NCBI GenBank assembly: GCA_021732805.1
Contig: JAKFUJ010000090.1
Coordinates: 1 to 5,114, forward strand
From: Betaproteobacteria bacterium
Lineage (GTDB): Bacteria; Pseudomonadota; Gammaproteobacteria; Burkholderiales; SG8-41
Length of the DNA: 5,114 bases
Direction: 5' to 3'
Shown here: in pieces, positions 1 to 5,085 of the stretch
How the letters are laid out: the number at the start of each line of letters is the position of its first letter
How positions within the stretch are numbered: position 1 is the first letter of the stretch
Made by a program: the position numbers and the translations under genes
The notes under the pieces: model-generated
What the model was told of the DNA's origin: nothing
Database searches by the model: none
What the model saw: only the letters and a program-made list of their open reading frames with translations

Positions 1-290
1 TTAGACGTTTGGACAACGAACACAGGCCCGGATCGGGTGGAGAGTACGTTGCCGAGGGCCGGGTCGCTGCCCTTTTTGATCATTTTGAACGCAGCCTTGG
101 CGTTCTGCCTGGTCGACGGCGGCGACATAGGAATGAATCGCGTGGAGGGTCCGGAGCGAAAGATTTCTCGCGCAACGACCCGCCACGTCGATCCTGCCGA
201 ACGCTCGACAACGAGACGCAAGGCCGCCTCGCCAAATTCAACGTGTTGCACAATATGTTTTAAAGATGTCTCTTTACCCAATCTAATCAT
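1..290 (-). CDS. Hypothetical protein, N-terminal part, runs off the left edge
   Basis: An open frame starts at ATG 290-288 and stays open for 96 codons to the first base of the window, so the C-terminus is outside. The start has a good ribosome binding site, GGGAG at 300-296, five bases upstream, and a plausible promoter lies just beyond it. The protein begins MIRLGKETSLKHIVQHVEFG and continues with a strand-rich stretch (LRLVVERSAG, WRVVAREIF, residues about 24-44). A basic helix-like segment follows (RQNAKAAFKMIKKG, about 63-76), then a strand-like end (GPVFVVQTS). Codon third positions are GC-rich after the first 15 codons, as expected for a host-adapted gene. I do not recognise the family. 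It is separated from the upstream nuclease gene by 155 bases and probably has its own promoter. Confidence 0.7.
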   Translation of the reverse strand, partial: MIRLGKETSLKHIVQHVEFGEAALRLVVERSAGSTWRVVAREIFRSGPSTRFIPMSPPSTRQNAKAAFKMIKKGSDPALGNVLSTRSGPVFVVQTS

Positions 291-321
291 GGCGACTCCC
301 GCGATGGCGACAATATAATTA

Positions 322-351
322 ATAGTAGTTATTACATCGCACAATTTTCAA
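322..351 (-). promoter_or_regulatory. Putative sigma-70-type promoter for the left-edge gene
   Basis: On the minus strand TTGAAA (351-346, five of six to the -35 consensus) is followed by 18 bases and TACTAT (327-322, four of six to the -10 consensus). Transcription would start near 315 and give a leader of about 25 bases before the ATG at 290. The 301-360 region is strikingly AT-rich against the surrounding GC-rich DNA. No clear intrinsic terminator with a T-run is seen between the nuclease stop and this promoter, so read-through from the upstream operon is possible. Confidence 0.4.
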
Positions 352-445
352 GCGCTAAAATACTTTCACTGCCTCCGACAGCATCTAACGGTCGGCTCCG
401 GCGCTCTTCGTGGGCGATCAAGGATTGCTCACGCTGTTATCTGGC

Positions 446-928
446 TCACTTCAAACTGATCGCCCCGAGCAGCGCCGCCATGAAGTCCCGCCGCTCGTCC
501 ACAGCCTTGGTTGCGCGCAGCGGCACGGCGATCGCAGGTTTGCCCTTCACCGTGGTCACCGCCAGACGCGCCAGATCACGATTCAGGAACAGGTAGCCGG
601 TGTGCGGCACGTCTGGCGGGAAGCAGGCGAACCAGACCGACATGTTGAAAAAGGTCTCGAAGGCCGCAAGCGTGCGGTGCTCGTAGGCATCGATCAGGAT
701 TGCGTCGTCGTAGATGGTCTTGGCTTTCACGTCGACGGCGAGGGTGCCGATGGTCGGAATGCCGACCAGGAAATCCGGCCGCTTGATTTCGCCTTTGAGG
801 TGCTGTGGAATGGTCATAGGCGATTGCTCGACATAGATGTGGGGCAAGTGGCAGCGGTCGAGCCAGGCGCGAAACCGCGTCTCGGCGGCTTCGCCCTGCG
901 CGCGGCGTTCAGCGCGTGTCAGCGTCAT
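446..928 (-). CDS. Small PD-(D/E)XK-type nuclease-fold protein
   Basis: This 160-residue protein carries the layout of the PD-(D/E)XK (restriction-endonuclease-like) fold. An N-terminal acidic helix has GEAAE (E13, E16). KRPDFLV follows, with P51-D52, and then AVDVKAK, with D66-V67-K68 at the end of a predicted strand, 14 residues after D52. These are the usual metal-binding and catalytic positions for DNA cleavage. The C-terminal half (FFNMSVWFACF, YLFLN, AIAVPL) alternates strands and helices as the fold expects. It is last in the operon: its ATG (928-926) overlaps the orf226 stop in an ATGA. No Shine-Dalgarno precedes it, so translation probably depends on coupling. The frame stays open further upstream to an ATG at 1096, but that would overlap orf226 by 172 bases, so I prefer 928. 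Substrate and partner are unknown; resolvase-like, Vsr-like or defence nuclease roles are all possible. The fold assignment is motif-based. Confidence 0.75.
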   Translation of the reverse strand: MTLTRAERRAQGEAAETRFRAWLDRCHLPHIYVEQSPMTIPQHLKGEIKRPDFLVGIPTIGTLAVDVKAKTIYDDAILIDAYEHRTLAAFETFFNMSVWFACFPPDVPHTGYLFLNRDLARLAVTTVKGKPAIAVPLRATKAVDERRDFMAALLGAISLK

Positions 929-1605
929 GGTTTGGGCTGCGGCCGGCGCCGGGCTGGTTTGCGCGCGGGAGCGGATAGCTGCCGCTTGCGTGATGACACC
1001 TCGCTTTGCGCGTCGGCCCATTGGAACAGATCGCCCTGGCTGCGGGCAGTCTGGCGCTTCTGCCAGTCGCGGCTCTTGGCCTCGCGGTCGAGCCATGCGG
1101 TTACGAACGTCACTGGCCCGCCGTCGTTGACGAGGTCGAGTGGTGACAGGAAATGCGATCGATATCCGGTGTCTGTGATCGGTAACGGCGCTTTCTTTGG
1201 AACGAGGCTTTCGACCTCGATGTGATCCTGTCCCTGGCCAAGATAGTCGCGTGAATGGGTGACGCGGACGCGCACGGGCTTAATCATCACCAGATCGCGC
1301 CAATCGAATTCATAGCGTGTCTTGTTCGACGATGCGCCGCCGATCGGTTCGCGTGGCCCGGTTCGCGCTTCACCCGGCTTGCGTGCCAGCTCGGCGGTGG
1401 CTTTCTCGCGTGCGTCGGCGATGGATTTTGCGCGCACGGTGATCTCGGTTGCGCGATCGCGCGTGGTGGCGATGAAGACATCGGGACCTGCGCCCCAGTA
1501 GGCGCCGGTGTGATCGTAGCCGTCCGCCTTCACGCGGATGCGCTGCAGTGAGAGCGTGCTGGCAATACCGCCGTCAGCGGATTTCTTGCTCGTGCCGCCG
1601 TTCAT
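925..1605 (-). CDS. Conserved-type hypothetical protein between ardC and nuclease (orf226)
   Basis: This is a 226-residue protein of unknown function. The N-terminal half (about residues 18-75) has a strand pair around ADGYDHTGAYWGAGPDVFIA and then a helix, SIADAREKATAELARK. A linker rich in G, S and R (77-96) leads to a second compact region, about 97-185. That region holds strands RVRVTHSRDYL and HIEVESL, the turn-rich segment PLPITDTGYRSHFL and an acidic/amphipathic end, TAWLDREAKSRDWQK. The C-terminal 23 residues are very basic (RKRQ, RKPARRRPQPKP), which would suit nucleic-acid binding. There is no signal peptide or membrane segment. The start ATG (1605-1603) overlaps the ardC stop in an ATGA and has AAGGGG five bases upstream; the stop overlaps the nuclease start in the same way. 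The strict coupling suggests it works with ArdC and the nuclease, perhaps as a DNA-binding partner, but that is inference. Confidence 0.8.
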   Translation of the reverse strand: MNGGTSKKSADGGIASTLSLQRIRVKADGYDHTGAYWGAGPDVFIATTRDRATEITVRAKSIADAREKATAELARKPGEARTGPREPIGGASSNKTRYEFDWRDLVMIKPVRVRVTHSRDYLGQGQDHIEVESLVPKKAPLPITDTGYRSHFLSPLDLVNDGGPVTFVTAWLDREAKSRDWQKRQTARSQGDLFQWADAQSEVSSRKRQLSAPARKPARRRPQPKP

Positions 1606-2699
1606 CGCGGCCCCTTCGGCGCATGCGTCGTGACGATGCCGTCACTCAGTTCCGGCCGCTCGGGAGAATTCGTCGCCGCATCCTCTGGTGTCGATTGCGC
1701 TACTGCTGGCTGGAAGGCGTTGAGAAATCCAACAGTACGTGTTGCCAACGATGCAGCGGAAAAAATGGCCTTGGTATCGCCCTTCAAGACCTCCAACCAC
1801 GAGGCGCAATATTGCGCATGATCGGCGCGCGGGGCATTGCTGATTTGCAGATCCGCGCATAGGAACGCAGCCGAAAGTTCTGCGACCAGTTCATGAAAGG
1901 CATAAATGTTGTCTCCGAACCGCGACGGGCGCTCGATGTTCATGCGGTGCTCCGCATGCGCCCAGTGGGCTGACTCATGCAGCCTGGTTGCTTCGTAACT
2001 TTCCGTCGGCGTCGATGTGGCGGTGCCGGTGAACAGGTTGCGTTCGGGCATCTGGATAAAATCGCCTTCGCCGCTGCTGTCGCGATGCCGGTAGAAGGCG
2101 CGTTGTCCGCCCTCGCGAAATTCAGCCTTCGTTGCCGCGATGAACGCATCGACGTGGGCGAGGCGGGTTGTGAGATCGGGACGCTGTTCGACGGGCTGAG
2201 CCGAAAAACCATCGACCTGTTGGACGTTGAACACCCACGCGGCCTTGGCAAACAGACGTTTGCCGTCGTCATCTTCCGGTCCCTTCTGATCGCTCGTACT
2301 CTGGCCTGTTGTCAGCTTGTCGGCGGACTTCGGCACCCACGAGCCATACTTGACAATCAGCGAGCCCTTTTCGCCCTTTCGTACCTGCGCGCCGAGCTCC
2401 TGCCATTGCTTGAACGTGGCCCAGGTCTGGTGTTCGAATTTCTTGGCGTCGGCATCGATCCAGAGCGAGAGAATATTGCTGCCGCGATAAGTCTTCTTTG
2501 TCAGTGCATTCCTCGGGATGGTGAAGGCTACGCCGGGACGGTGCCATGGCATTTGGAATTCGCCGGCACCGGCTTCAATGGCGGCTACAATCTTGGTGGT
2601 GATCGCCTCGTGAACGTCGACACGTTTCTTAGTCGACGCGTCGTCACCGTCCGACTTCAGGGCTTGGTACGTGCGTGGTGGTTTCTTCGGTTTCGTCAT
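1602..2699 (-). CDS. ardC: ArdC-type antirestriction protein (ssDNA-binding N-domain plus zincin metallopeptidase)
   Basis: The protein has 365 residues from ATG 2699. The N-terminal ArdC domain (DUF1738 type, about residues 26-120) shows DVHEAITTKIVAAIEAG, MPWHRP, the RG-SNILSLW segment, TFKQWQELGAQVRKGEKG and a following strand. The C-terminal polyvalent-protein metallopeptidase domain has the metal-binding motif HESAH (241-245). FHELVAEL follows about 25 residues later, and one of its glutamates (E270 or E274) is the probable third ligand. In this family the N-domain binds single-stranded DNA and protects incoming plasmid DNA from host restriction during conjugation; the protein is cytoplasmic. 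The start was chosen because AAAGGAG lies ten bases upstream. The in-frame ATG at 2750 would begin inside the leader hairpin and has no ribosome binding site. It is the second gene of the operon, 117 bases after orf193, and its stop overlaps orf226 (ATGA). Both halves look intact. Confidence 0.92.
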   Translation of the reverse strand: MTKPKKPPRTYQALKSDGDDASTKKRVDVHEAITTKIVAAIEAGAGEFQMPWHRPGVAFTIPRNALTKKTYRGSNILSLWIDADAKKFEHQTWATFKQWQELGAQVRKGEKGSLIVKYGSWVPKSADKLTTGQSTSDQKGPEDDDGKRLFAKAAWVFNVQQVDGFSAQPVEQRPDLTTRLAHVDAFIAATKAEFREGGQRAFYRHRDSSGEGDFIQMPERNLFTGTATSTPTESYEATRLHESAHWAHAEHRMNIERPSRFGDNIYAFHELVAELSAAFLCADLQISNAPRADHAQYCASWLEVLKGDTKAIFSAASLATRTVGFLNAFQPAVAQSTPEDAATNSPERPELSDGIVTTHAPKGPR

Positions 2700-2709
2700 G
2701 TTGGGAGCG

Positions 2710-2759
2710 CTCCTTTCGCTGCTGGGGTTGCCCAAACAGGGCCCCGGCAACGAAAGGAG
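2710..2759 (-). promoter_or_regulatory. ardC leader hairpin that pairs the ribosome binding site
   Basis: An 18-base inverted repeat (2710-2727 with 2742-2759, 16 of 18 Watson-Crick pairs) flanks a 14-base loop. In the mRNA one of the two mismatches (2719/2750) is a G-U wobble and the other (2723/2746) is A-C; CCC and GGG at the ends of the loop can pair further. The 3' arm contains the ardC Shine-Dalgarno, AAAGGAG, and the 5' arm contains its exact complement, so folding would hide the ribosome binding site. The start codon itself is ten bases outside. No T-run follows, so it is not an ordinary intrinsic terminator. It could be a translational switch, an RNA-binding or DNA-binding protein site, or a structured single-strand promoter. 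The repeat is certain; its role is inference. Confidence 0.6.
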
Positions 2760-2781
2760 ACGCCCGGCACAATCCCGATGC

Positions 2782-2797
2782 GGATGGCCGGCCGTCC
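2782..2797. repeat. Near-perfect 16-bp palindrome after orf193
   Basis: GGATGGCCGGCCGTCC is a continuous palindrome with one mismatched pair (2785/2794). It lies 20 bases beyond the orf193 stop and 22 bases before the ardC leader hairpin. With no loop it would form a poor RNA hairpin, so if functional it is more likely a protein-binding site. In the minus-strand RNA, CCGGCC within it can also pair imperfectly with GTGCCGG nearer the hairpin. GC-rich DNA gives such palindromes by chance fairly often. Confidence 0.3.
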
Positions 2798-2816
2798 CTC
2801 TCCCAAAAGTCAGTGT

Positions 2817-3398
2817 TTATGTGTCTGCCGTCGGTGCCTTGCCACGGCCTTTGCGGGCGCGCTGTTCGGCGCCGTCGCGCGCTGCGGCTGCATCGGGTTG
2901 CGGCGCAGTGTCTTGCACTGCGGCGGCCTTTTCGGCTTCGAGTATTGCAGCGGTCTTGTACGCCAGCACGTTACCGCCGAAGCGCAGACCGCTCTTGCCG
3001 GCGAGATCGCGGGCGAGGATGGTGTAACGGCCTTTGGCGTTCCAGAACGAGCCGATGTCGGTGAAGCCTTTGCCGGGACGGTTGCGCAAGGTGATGTAGA
3101 GTGGGATGTCGCGGGCTTCGGATGCGAACAGTTCGGCGGGGCGTGCGCCGGACTTCTTGAATTCGGCCTGTAGCATGGCGTCCTTGGCTGCGAGGTCGCG
3201 GTCACGGGCCGTGGCGTAACCGCCCCAGAGGGTTACCACTTCGCCGGAGCGCGGGTCGGTTACTTCGCGTGGCTCGAGTTTGCGGATATCGTAGGCGTCG
3301 CCATCGGGCGTGGTGAAGTTGCCGCTGAAGGTGCCGTTGTTGACGAAGAAGCCGTTGCGCTGATCGCCGTCGGCTGATTGCTTATTGGGTTCGCTCAT
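2817..3398 (-). CDS. Hypothetical protein, first gene of the ardC operon (orf193)
   Basis: This is a soluble 193-residue protein I cannot assign to a named family. Residues 15-40 (NGFFVNNGTFSGNFTTPDGD) look like a small beta-hairpin unit. They are followed by strand VVTLWGGY, helix DRDLAAKDAMLQAEFKKSG, strand DIPLYITLRNR, GKGFTDIGSFWNAKGRYTIL and a long Ala-rich helix (VLAYKTAAILEAEKAAA, about 144-160). The last 30 residues are a low-complexity Ala-rich tail with basic clusters (RARKGRGK). ATG 3398 has AGGAG seven bases upstream, a much better start than the in-frame ATG at 3440 that lies in the promoter region. It precedes ardC by 117 bases in the same direction and probably shares its transcript. 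The small N-terminal beta unit recalls little plasmid proteins such as DUF736, but I see no convincing match. Confidence 0.82.
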   Translation of the reverse strand: MSEPNKQSADGDQRNGFFVNNGTFSGNFTTPDGDAYDIRKLEPREVTDPRSGEVVTLWGGYATARDRDLAAKDAMLQAEFKKSGARPAELFASEARDIPLYITLRNRPGKGFTDIGSFWNAKGRYTILARDLAGKSGLRFGGNVLAYKTAAILEAEKAAAVQDTAPQPDAAAARDGAEQRARKGRGKAPTADT

Positions 3399-3438
3399 GT
3401 TGTTTCTCCTATGAAATGAATAAATTAAACGCGCGGAC

Positions 3439-3468
3439 ATTAGATATTCATTTTGAATATGGAAAGAA
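3439..3468 (-). promoter_or_regulatory. Putative promoter of the orf193-ardC operon with an overlapping palindrome
   Basis: The minus strand has TCTAAT (3444-3439, five of six to the -10 consensus), about 40 bases before the orf193 ATG. The matching -35 position at an 18-base spacing, TTCTTT (3468-3463), is poor. A perfect palindrome, ATATTCA-TTT-TGAATAT, occupies 3444-3460 and fills almost the whole spacer. That is where a repressor would block RNA polymerase or an activator could compensate for the weak -35 box. The surrounding 120 bases are AT-rich. The palindrome is certain; the promoter call is tentative. Confidence 0.4.
3444..3460. repeat. Perfect 7+3+7 palindrome, operator-like
   Basis: ATATTCA and TGAATAT are exact inverted repeats separated by TTT, 46-62 bases upstream of the orf193 start. 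The 17-base size with a short central spacer fits a dimeric helix-turn-helix regulator. No such regulator is encoded in the window, so the cognate protein would be elsewhere on the element or in the host. Confidence 0.5.
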
Positions 3469-3600
3469 CTTTTTCGTTAACACCGAAACGATTGCCTAAA
3501 TGCCTGTAATTCAATGGTTTCTGATGCTGATTTCATTGAAATTTCGAGTGTAGGAGAGAAGCAGACCTTGCATTCGAGATTGTTTCACAGAGGGGATCGG
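3469..3600. other. Non-coding spacer upstream of the orf193 operon
   Basis: I see no gene here. The stretch is AT-rich compared with its surroundings. It holds a loose inverted repeat, TCAATG (3511-3516) with CATTGA (3534-3539), around a short CTGATG-CTGATT direct repeat. It may contain further control sites for the operon, but nothing matches a motif I can name. Confidence 0.35.
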
Positions 3601-3917
3601 TCAATCACGATCCCGAGCGCGGGACAGCCCAATGACCGTCCCCGGTGCGCCTCGGAAACTCAACGTGCGACCGGCCTGTCGCCTGCAAAAGCGATCATAA
3701 TGATAGCGGGCATAAATTTCCGCTCCCCGCGCGGTGGCCGGCGCTGTTGCAGGCAAGGGCATCACTTCGATGACATGCCATGGGCCATTGGCGTCGTCAT
3801 CAATTCCAGTCAGGTCATTTCCTTGGTTACGACCCCGCCGGAGGCTTTCCTTCGCCCCCGACCGCGTATCGACGCGGCCGTCGCGCGCAGGAGCGGTCAA
3901 GGACGCGCACTTGCGCG

Positions 3918-3941
3918 CCCCCATCTTCCTTCAAGTGGGGG
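3918..3941. repeat. C-run/G-run hairpin
   Basis: CCCCCA (3918-3923) pairs with TGGGGG (3936-3941). With one bulged T, CTT (3925-3927) also pairs with AAG (3933-3935), leaving a five-base loop. It lies inside the degenerate stretch, near where the apparent coding frame changes again. There is no T-run on either side, so it is not a typical terminator. Confidence 0.35.
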
Positions 3942-4209
3942 GAATCCTTGACGGGTCCGAGCACGATGGCAGGCTTCGAGCGTCGGGTCGATCAACCGGA
4001 TTTCGGTTGCCGCGCATTGGCTTTATGGCATGCAGCGATGACGAACGCCGGTAATGTGTCGGTGACCGCGATGCCGCCGACGGTGAACTGCGGCATCGTG
4101 ATCGATCGCGCTTCCACAGATCTGCGTGAGGGACAGTCACCCGCATGGGCGGAGACGCGCACTTCGCGCGGCTCCGGGACGGCGCCTTTCGCGACGACCT
4201 ATGGCCCGA

Positions 4210-4229
4210 CCCCGCGCCTTCGCGCGGGG
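4210..4229. repeat. Perfect GC-rich hairpin, 8-bp stem with tetraloop
   Basis: CCCCGCGC and GCGCGGGG are exact inverted repeats around CTTC (GAAG on the minus strand, a stable tetraloop type). It lies where the first fragment of the degenerate stretch loses coding character and the next frame begins. No T-run follows on either strand. It may be a repetitive-element remnant, a secondary-structure site that promoted a slippage frameshift, or a transcription pause site. Confidence 0.5.
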
Positions 4230-4335
4230 GCACGCCCACATCGTTCGTGATCAGCTTCGCCATCGCCATGTGCGGCGCAGTCTCTACGGCATTCACATCG
4301 GTAAAGTACATCACTCAGTGTGTGCTGGGTCAGGG

Positions 4336-4671
4336 CTACTTCGTTCGTGGCGAAAACATCGGCGCCTTGACCGAACGGGCCTGCACACCGCTATACCCCT
4401 TCAACGACATTTGCAGACGCAGGGTGCTGGTGTAGGCAGCGGCAAAATCGACGAGGGCAGTGGGAATGCCGACTTTCGGCGCTGCGACAAACGCCGCATA
4501 TAAAGCTTGTTTGATGTCTTCGAGCCTGTCGGCCTCGATCGTCAGGTAGTCCGGTTCGGCTTTCGGGATCAGTCCCTCACCACGCGGCATGGCGTCCTTG
4601 TCGGCGGTTCCATGCAAGGCAGCATATGGCGTGCTGGGAGGTTGGCGGTGCGCGGAGTTTGATTCGGTCAT
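4336..4671 (-). CDS. Hypothetical helical protein, 111 residues
   Basis: A small soluble protein. The first 40 residues are polar and probably disordered (SNSAHRQPPSTPYAALHG and on). They are followed by two likely amphipathic helices, ADRLEDIKQALYAAFVAAP and IPTALVDFAAAYTSTLRLQM (about residues 47-88). It has no membrane segment, signal peptide or catalytic motif I can name. ATG 4671 is preceded by no clear Shine-Dalgarno; GTG 4710 in the same frame would add 13 Cys/Arg-rich residues and is less likely. A TTGACA (4729-4724) upstream could serve as a -35 box, but the matching -10 is poor. It lies 68 bases after the end of the upstream frame and in the same direction, so it could belong to that transcript. 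The helical body suggests a small interaction or regulatory protein; this is inference. Confidence 0.55.
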   Translation of the reverse strand: MTESNSAHRQPPSTPYAALHGTADKDAMPRGEGLIPKAEPDYLTIEADRLEDIKQALYAAFVAAPKVGIPTALVDFAAAYTSTLRLQMSLKGYSGVQARSVKAPMFSPRTK

Positions 4672-4675
4672 GCAA

Positions 4676-4693
4676 TTTCGACAGTTTCGACAA
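4676..4693. repeat. Tandem 9-bp repeat upstream of the 111-residue gene
   Basis: TTTCGACAG (4676-4684) is followed directly by TTTCGACAA (4685-4693), and the core TCGACA occurs again at 4717-4722. On the minus strand these are three TGTCGA copies between a TTGACA box and the ATG at 4671. Their position between a possible -35 box and the start suggests binding sites for a regulator. The sites are visible; the regulatory role is a guess. Confidence 0.35.
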
Positions 4694-4739
4694 GGCAACG
4701 AAGTTCGCACTGGCCATCGACAATGTCAAGAAAAGACGT

Positions 4740-4967
4740 TTACCTCATAAATCGGCGTAGAGAAGCGTCACGAATGTCCTCGAACACGTGGTCCACCACC
4801 TCGCCGACAGGCGATTTCGCGGTCGTGCTCAGAGGCGGCGTCAGCAGTCCGAAATAGGTCGGAGTTCGGTCAAATTCAGAAGCCGGGGCTTCGGGCCGGT
4901 TTGCGATGTTCAACAGGAGCGGCTTTTTCTGCCGGCGCCTGGTCAGATTGCCTGCGGTCCAACGAAT
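4740..4967 (-). pseudogene. C-terminal portion of the small gene in the +1 frame
   Basis: A frame offset by +1 from the 60-residue gene is open from 4967 to a TAA at 4742-4740 (75 codons plus stop) but has no good ATG start. Its later part reads convincingly as protein: NIANRPEAPASEFDRTPTYF, then GLLTPPLSTTAKSPVGEVVD and HVFEDIRDASLRRFMR, with a helix at the end. It overlaps the upstream frame for 89 bases (4967-4879). Joining the two frames at the upstream stop by skipping one base gives one 105-residue protein. The simplest view is a single gene broken by a one-base deletion, a two-base insertion or a sequencing error. A programmed +1 shift or a coupled second gene are alternatives. Confidence 0.5.
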
Positions 4968-5058
4968 TCAGGTTCTCGCCTTCTGAGCGCGCCTTGTCTT
5001 GCTTCGCAATAGCGTCAGTGACCTTTGCGTCCAGTGGTTTTGCGGTCGGTGGGATCAT
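4876..5058 (-). CDS. Small hypothetical protein, probably the N-terminal part of a frameshifted gene
   Basis: The start is very well supported: AAAGGAG lies eight bases before ATG 5058 in an AT-rich leader. The product is 60 residues, hydrophilic and probably partly disordered. It begins MIPPTAKPLDAKVTDAIAKQ, has an Ala/Glu-rich middle (DQAPAEKAAPVEH) and ends KPARSPGF at a TGA (4878-4876). The end of this frame looks less natural than the +1 frame that continues to 4740, and the last sense codon and stop read TTC-TGA. It may therefore be a truncated gene. No domain is recognised. It is the first gene at the right side of the window, with its promoter at or beyond the edge. Confidence 0.6.
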   Translation of the reverse strand: MIPPTAKPLDAKVTDAIAKQDKARSEGENLNSLDRRQSDQAPAEKAAPVEHRKPARSPGF

Positions 5059-5085
5059 TAAATAAACTCCTTTTGCATAATTAAC

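Larger units (their letters stand above)
3601..4314 (-). pseudogene. Decayed gene or genes, fragmented across two frames
   Basis: No intact gene fits this 0.7-kb stretch, but pieces with coding character lie end to end on the minus strand. From ATG 4311 (GTG 4314) a frame reads MYFTDVNAVETAPHMAMAKL and ITNDVGV, then loses coding character near a GC-rich hairpin (4210-4229). A second frame takes over at 4198-3992 (VVAKGAVPEPREVRVSAHAG, later MPQFTVGGIAVTDTLPAFVI) and ends at a TGA. The same frame resumes directly after that TGA (PAIVLGPVKDSPHLKEDGG, to a TAA at 3829-3827). The original frame then returns for 3924-3601, including GNDLTGIDDDANGPWHVIEV and ARYHYDRFCRR. The pattern suits frameshifts and a nonsense mutation in one gene, or several small dead genes. 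No start has a good ribosome binding site. MPQFTV (ATG 4096, 34 residues) could be an independent small gene. The family is unknown. Confidence 0.4.

Noticed and set aside
1..186. 61-codon minus frame with stop at the window edge
   Set aside because: It is a shadow of the better-supported 290-1 frame; its protein is Cys/Arg/Gln-rich with no ribosome binding site.
361..445. Terminator after the nuclease gene
   Set aside because: Only a weak CCGAC/GTCGG stem is present, with no T-run on the minus strand.
929..1096. Longer nuclease start at 1096
   Set aside because: It would overlap orf226 by 172 bases and add an Arg/Pro/Ala-rich extension. The ATG at 928 forms an ATGA with the orf226 stop, the same pattern as at the ardC junction.
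410..1225. 271-codon plus-strand open frame
   Set aside because: It is antisense to the nuclease and orf226, has no ribosome binding site, and its protein has the Arg/His-rich look of a shadow frame.
2700..2750. Upstream ardC start at 2750
   Set aside because: It would begin inside the leader hairpin without a ribosome binding site; the extra 17 residues do not resemble the start of the ArdC domain.
1977..3173. 398-codon plus-strand open frame
   Set aside because: It lies antisense across ardC and orf193, both well supported by motifs, ribosome binding sites and coupling. Long antisense frames are common in GC-rich genes, and its protein is Cys/Gly-rich with no recognisable domain.
4701..4729. 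Full promoter from TTGACA upstream of the 111-residue gene
   Set aside because: The -35 box is perfect, but the sequence at a 17-base spacing (GAACTT) matches only two of six -10 positions, so it is not listed as a promoter.
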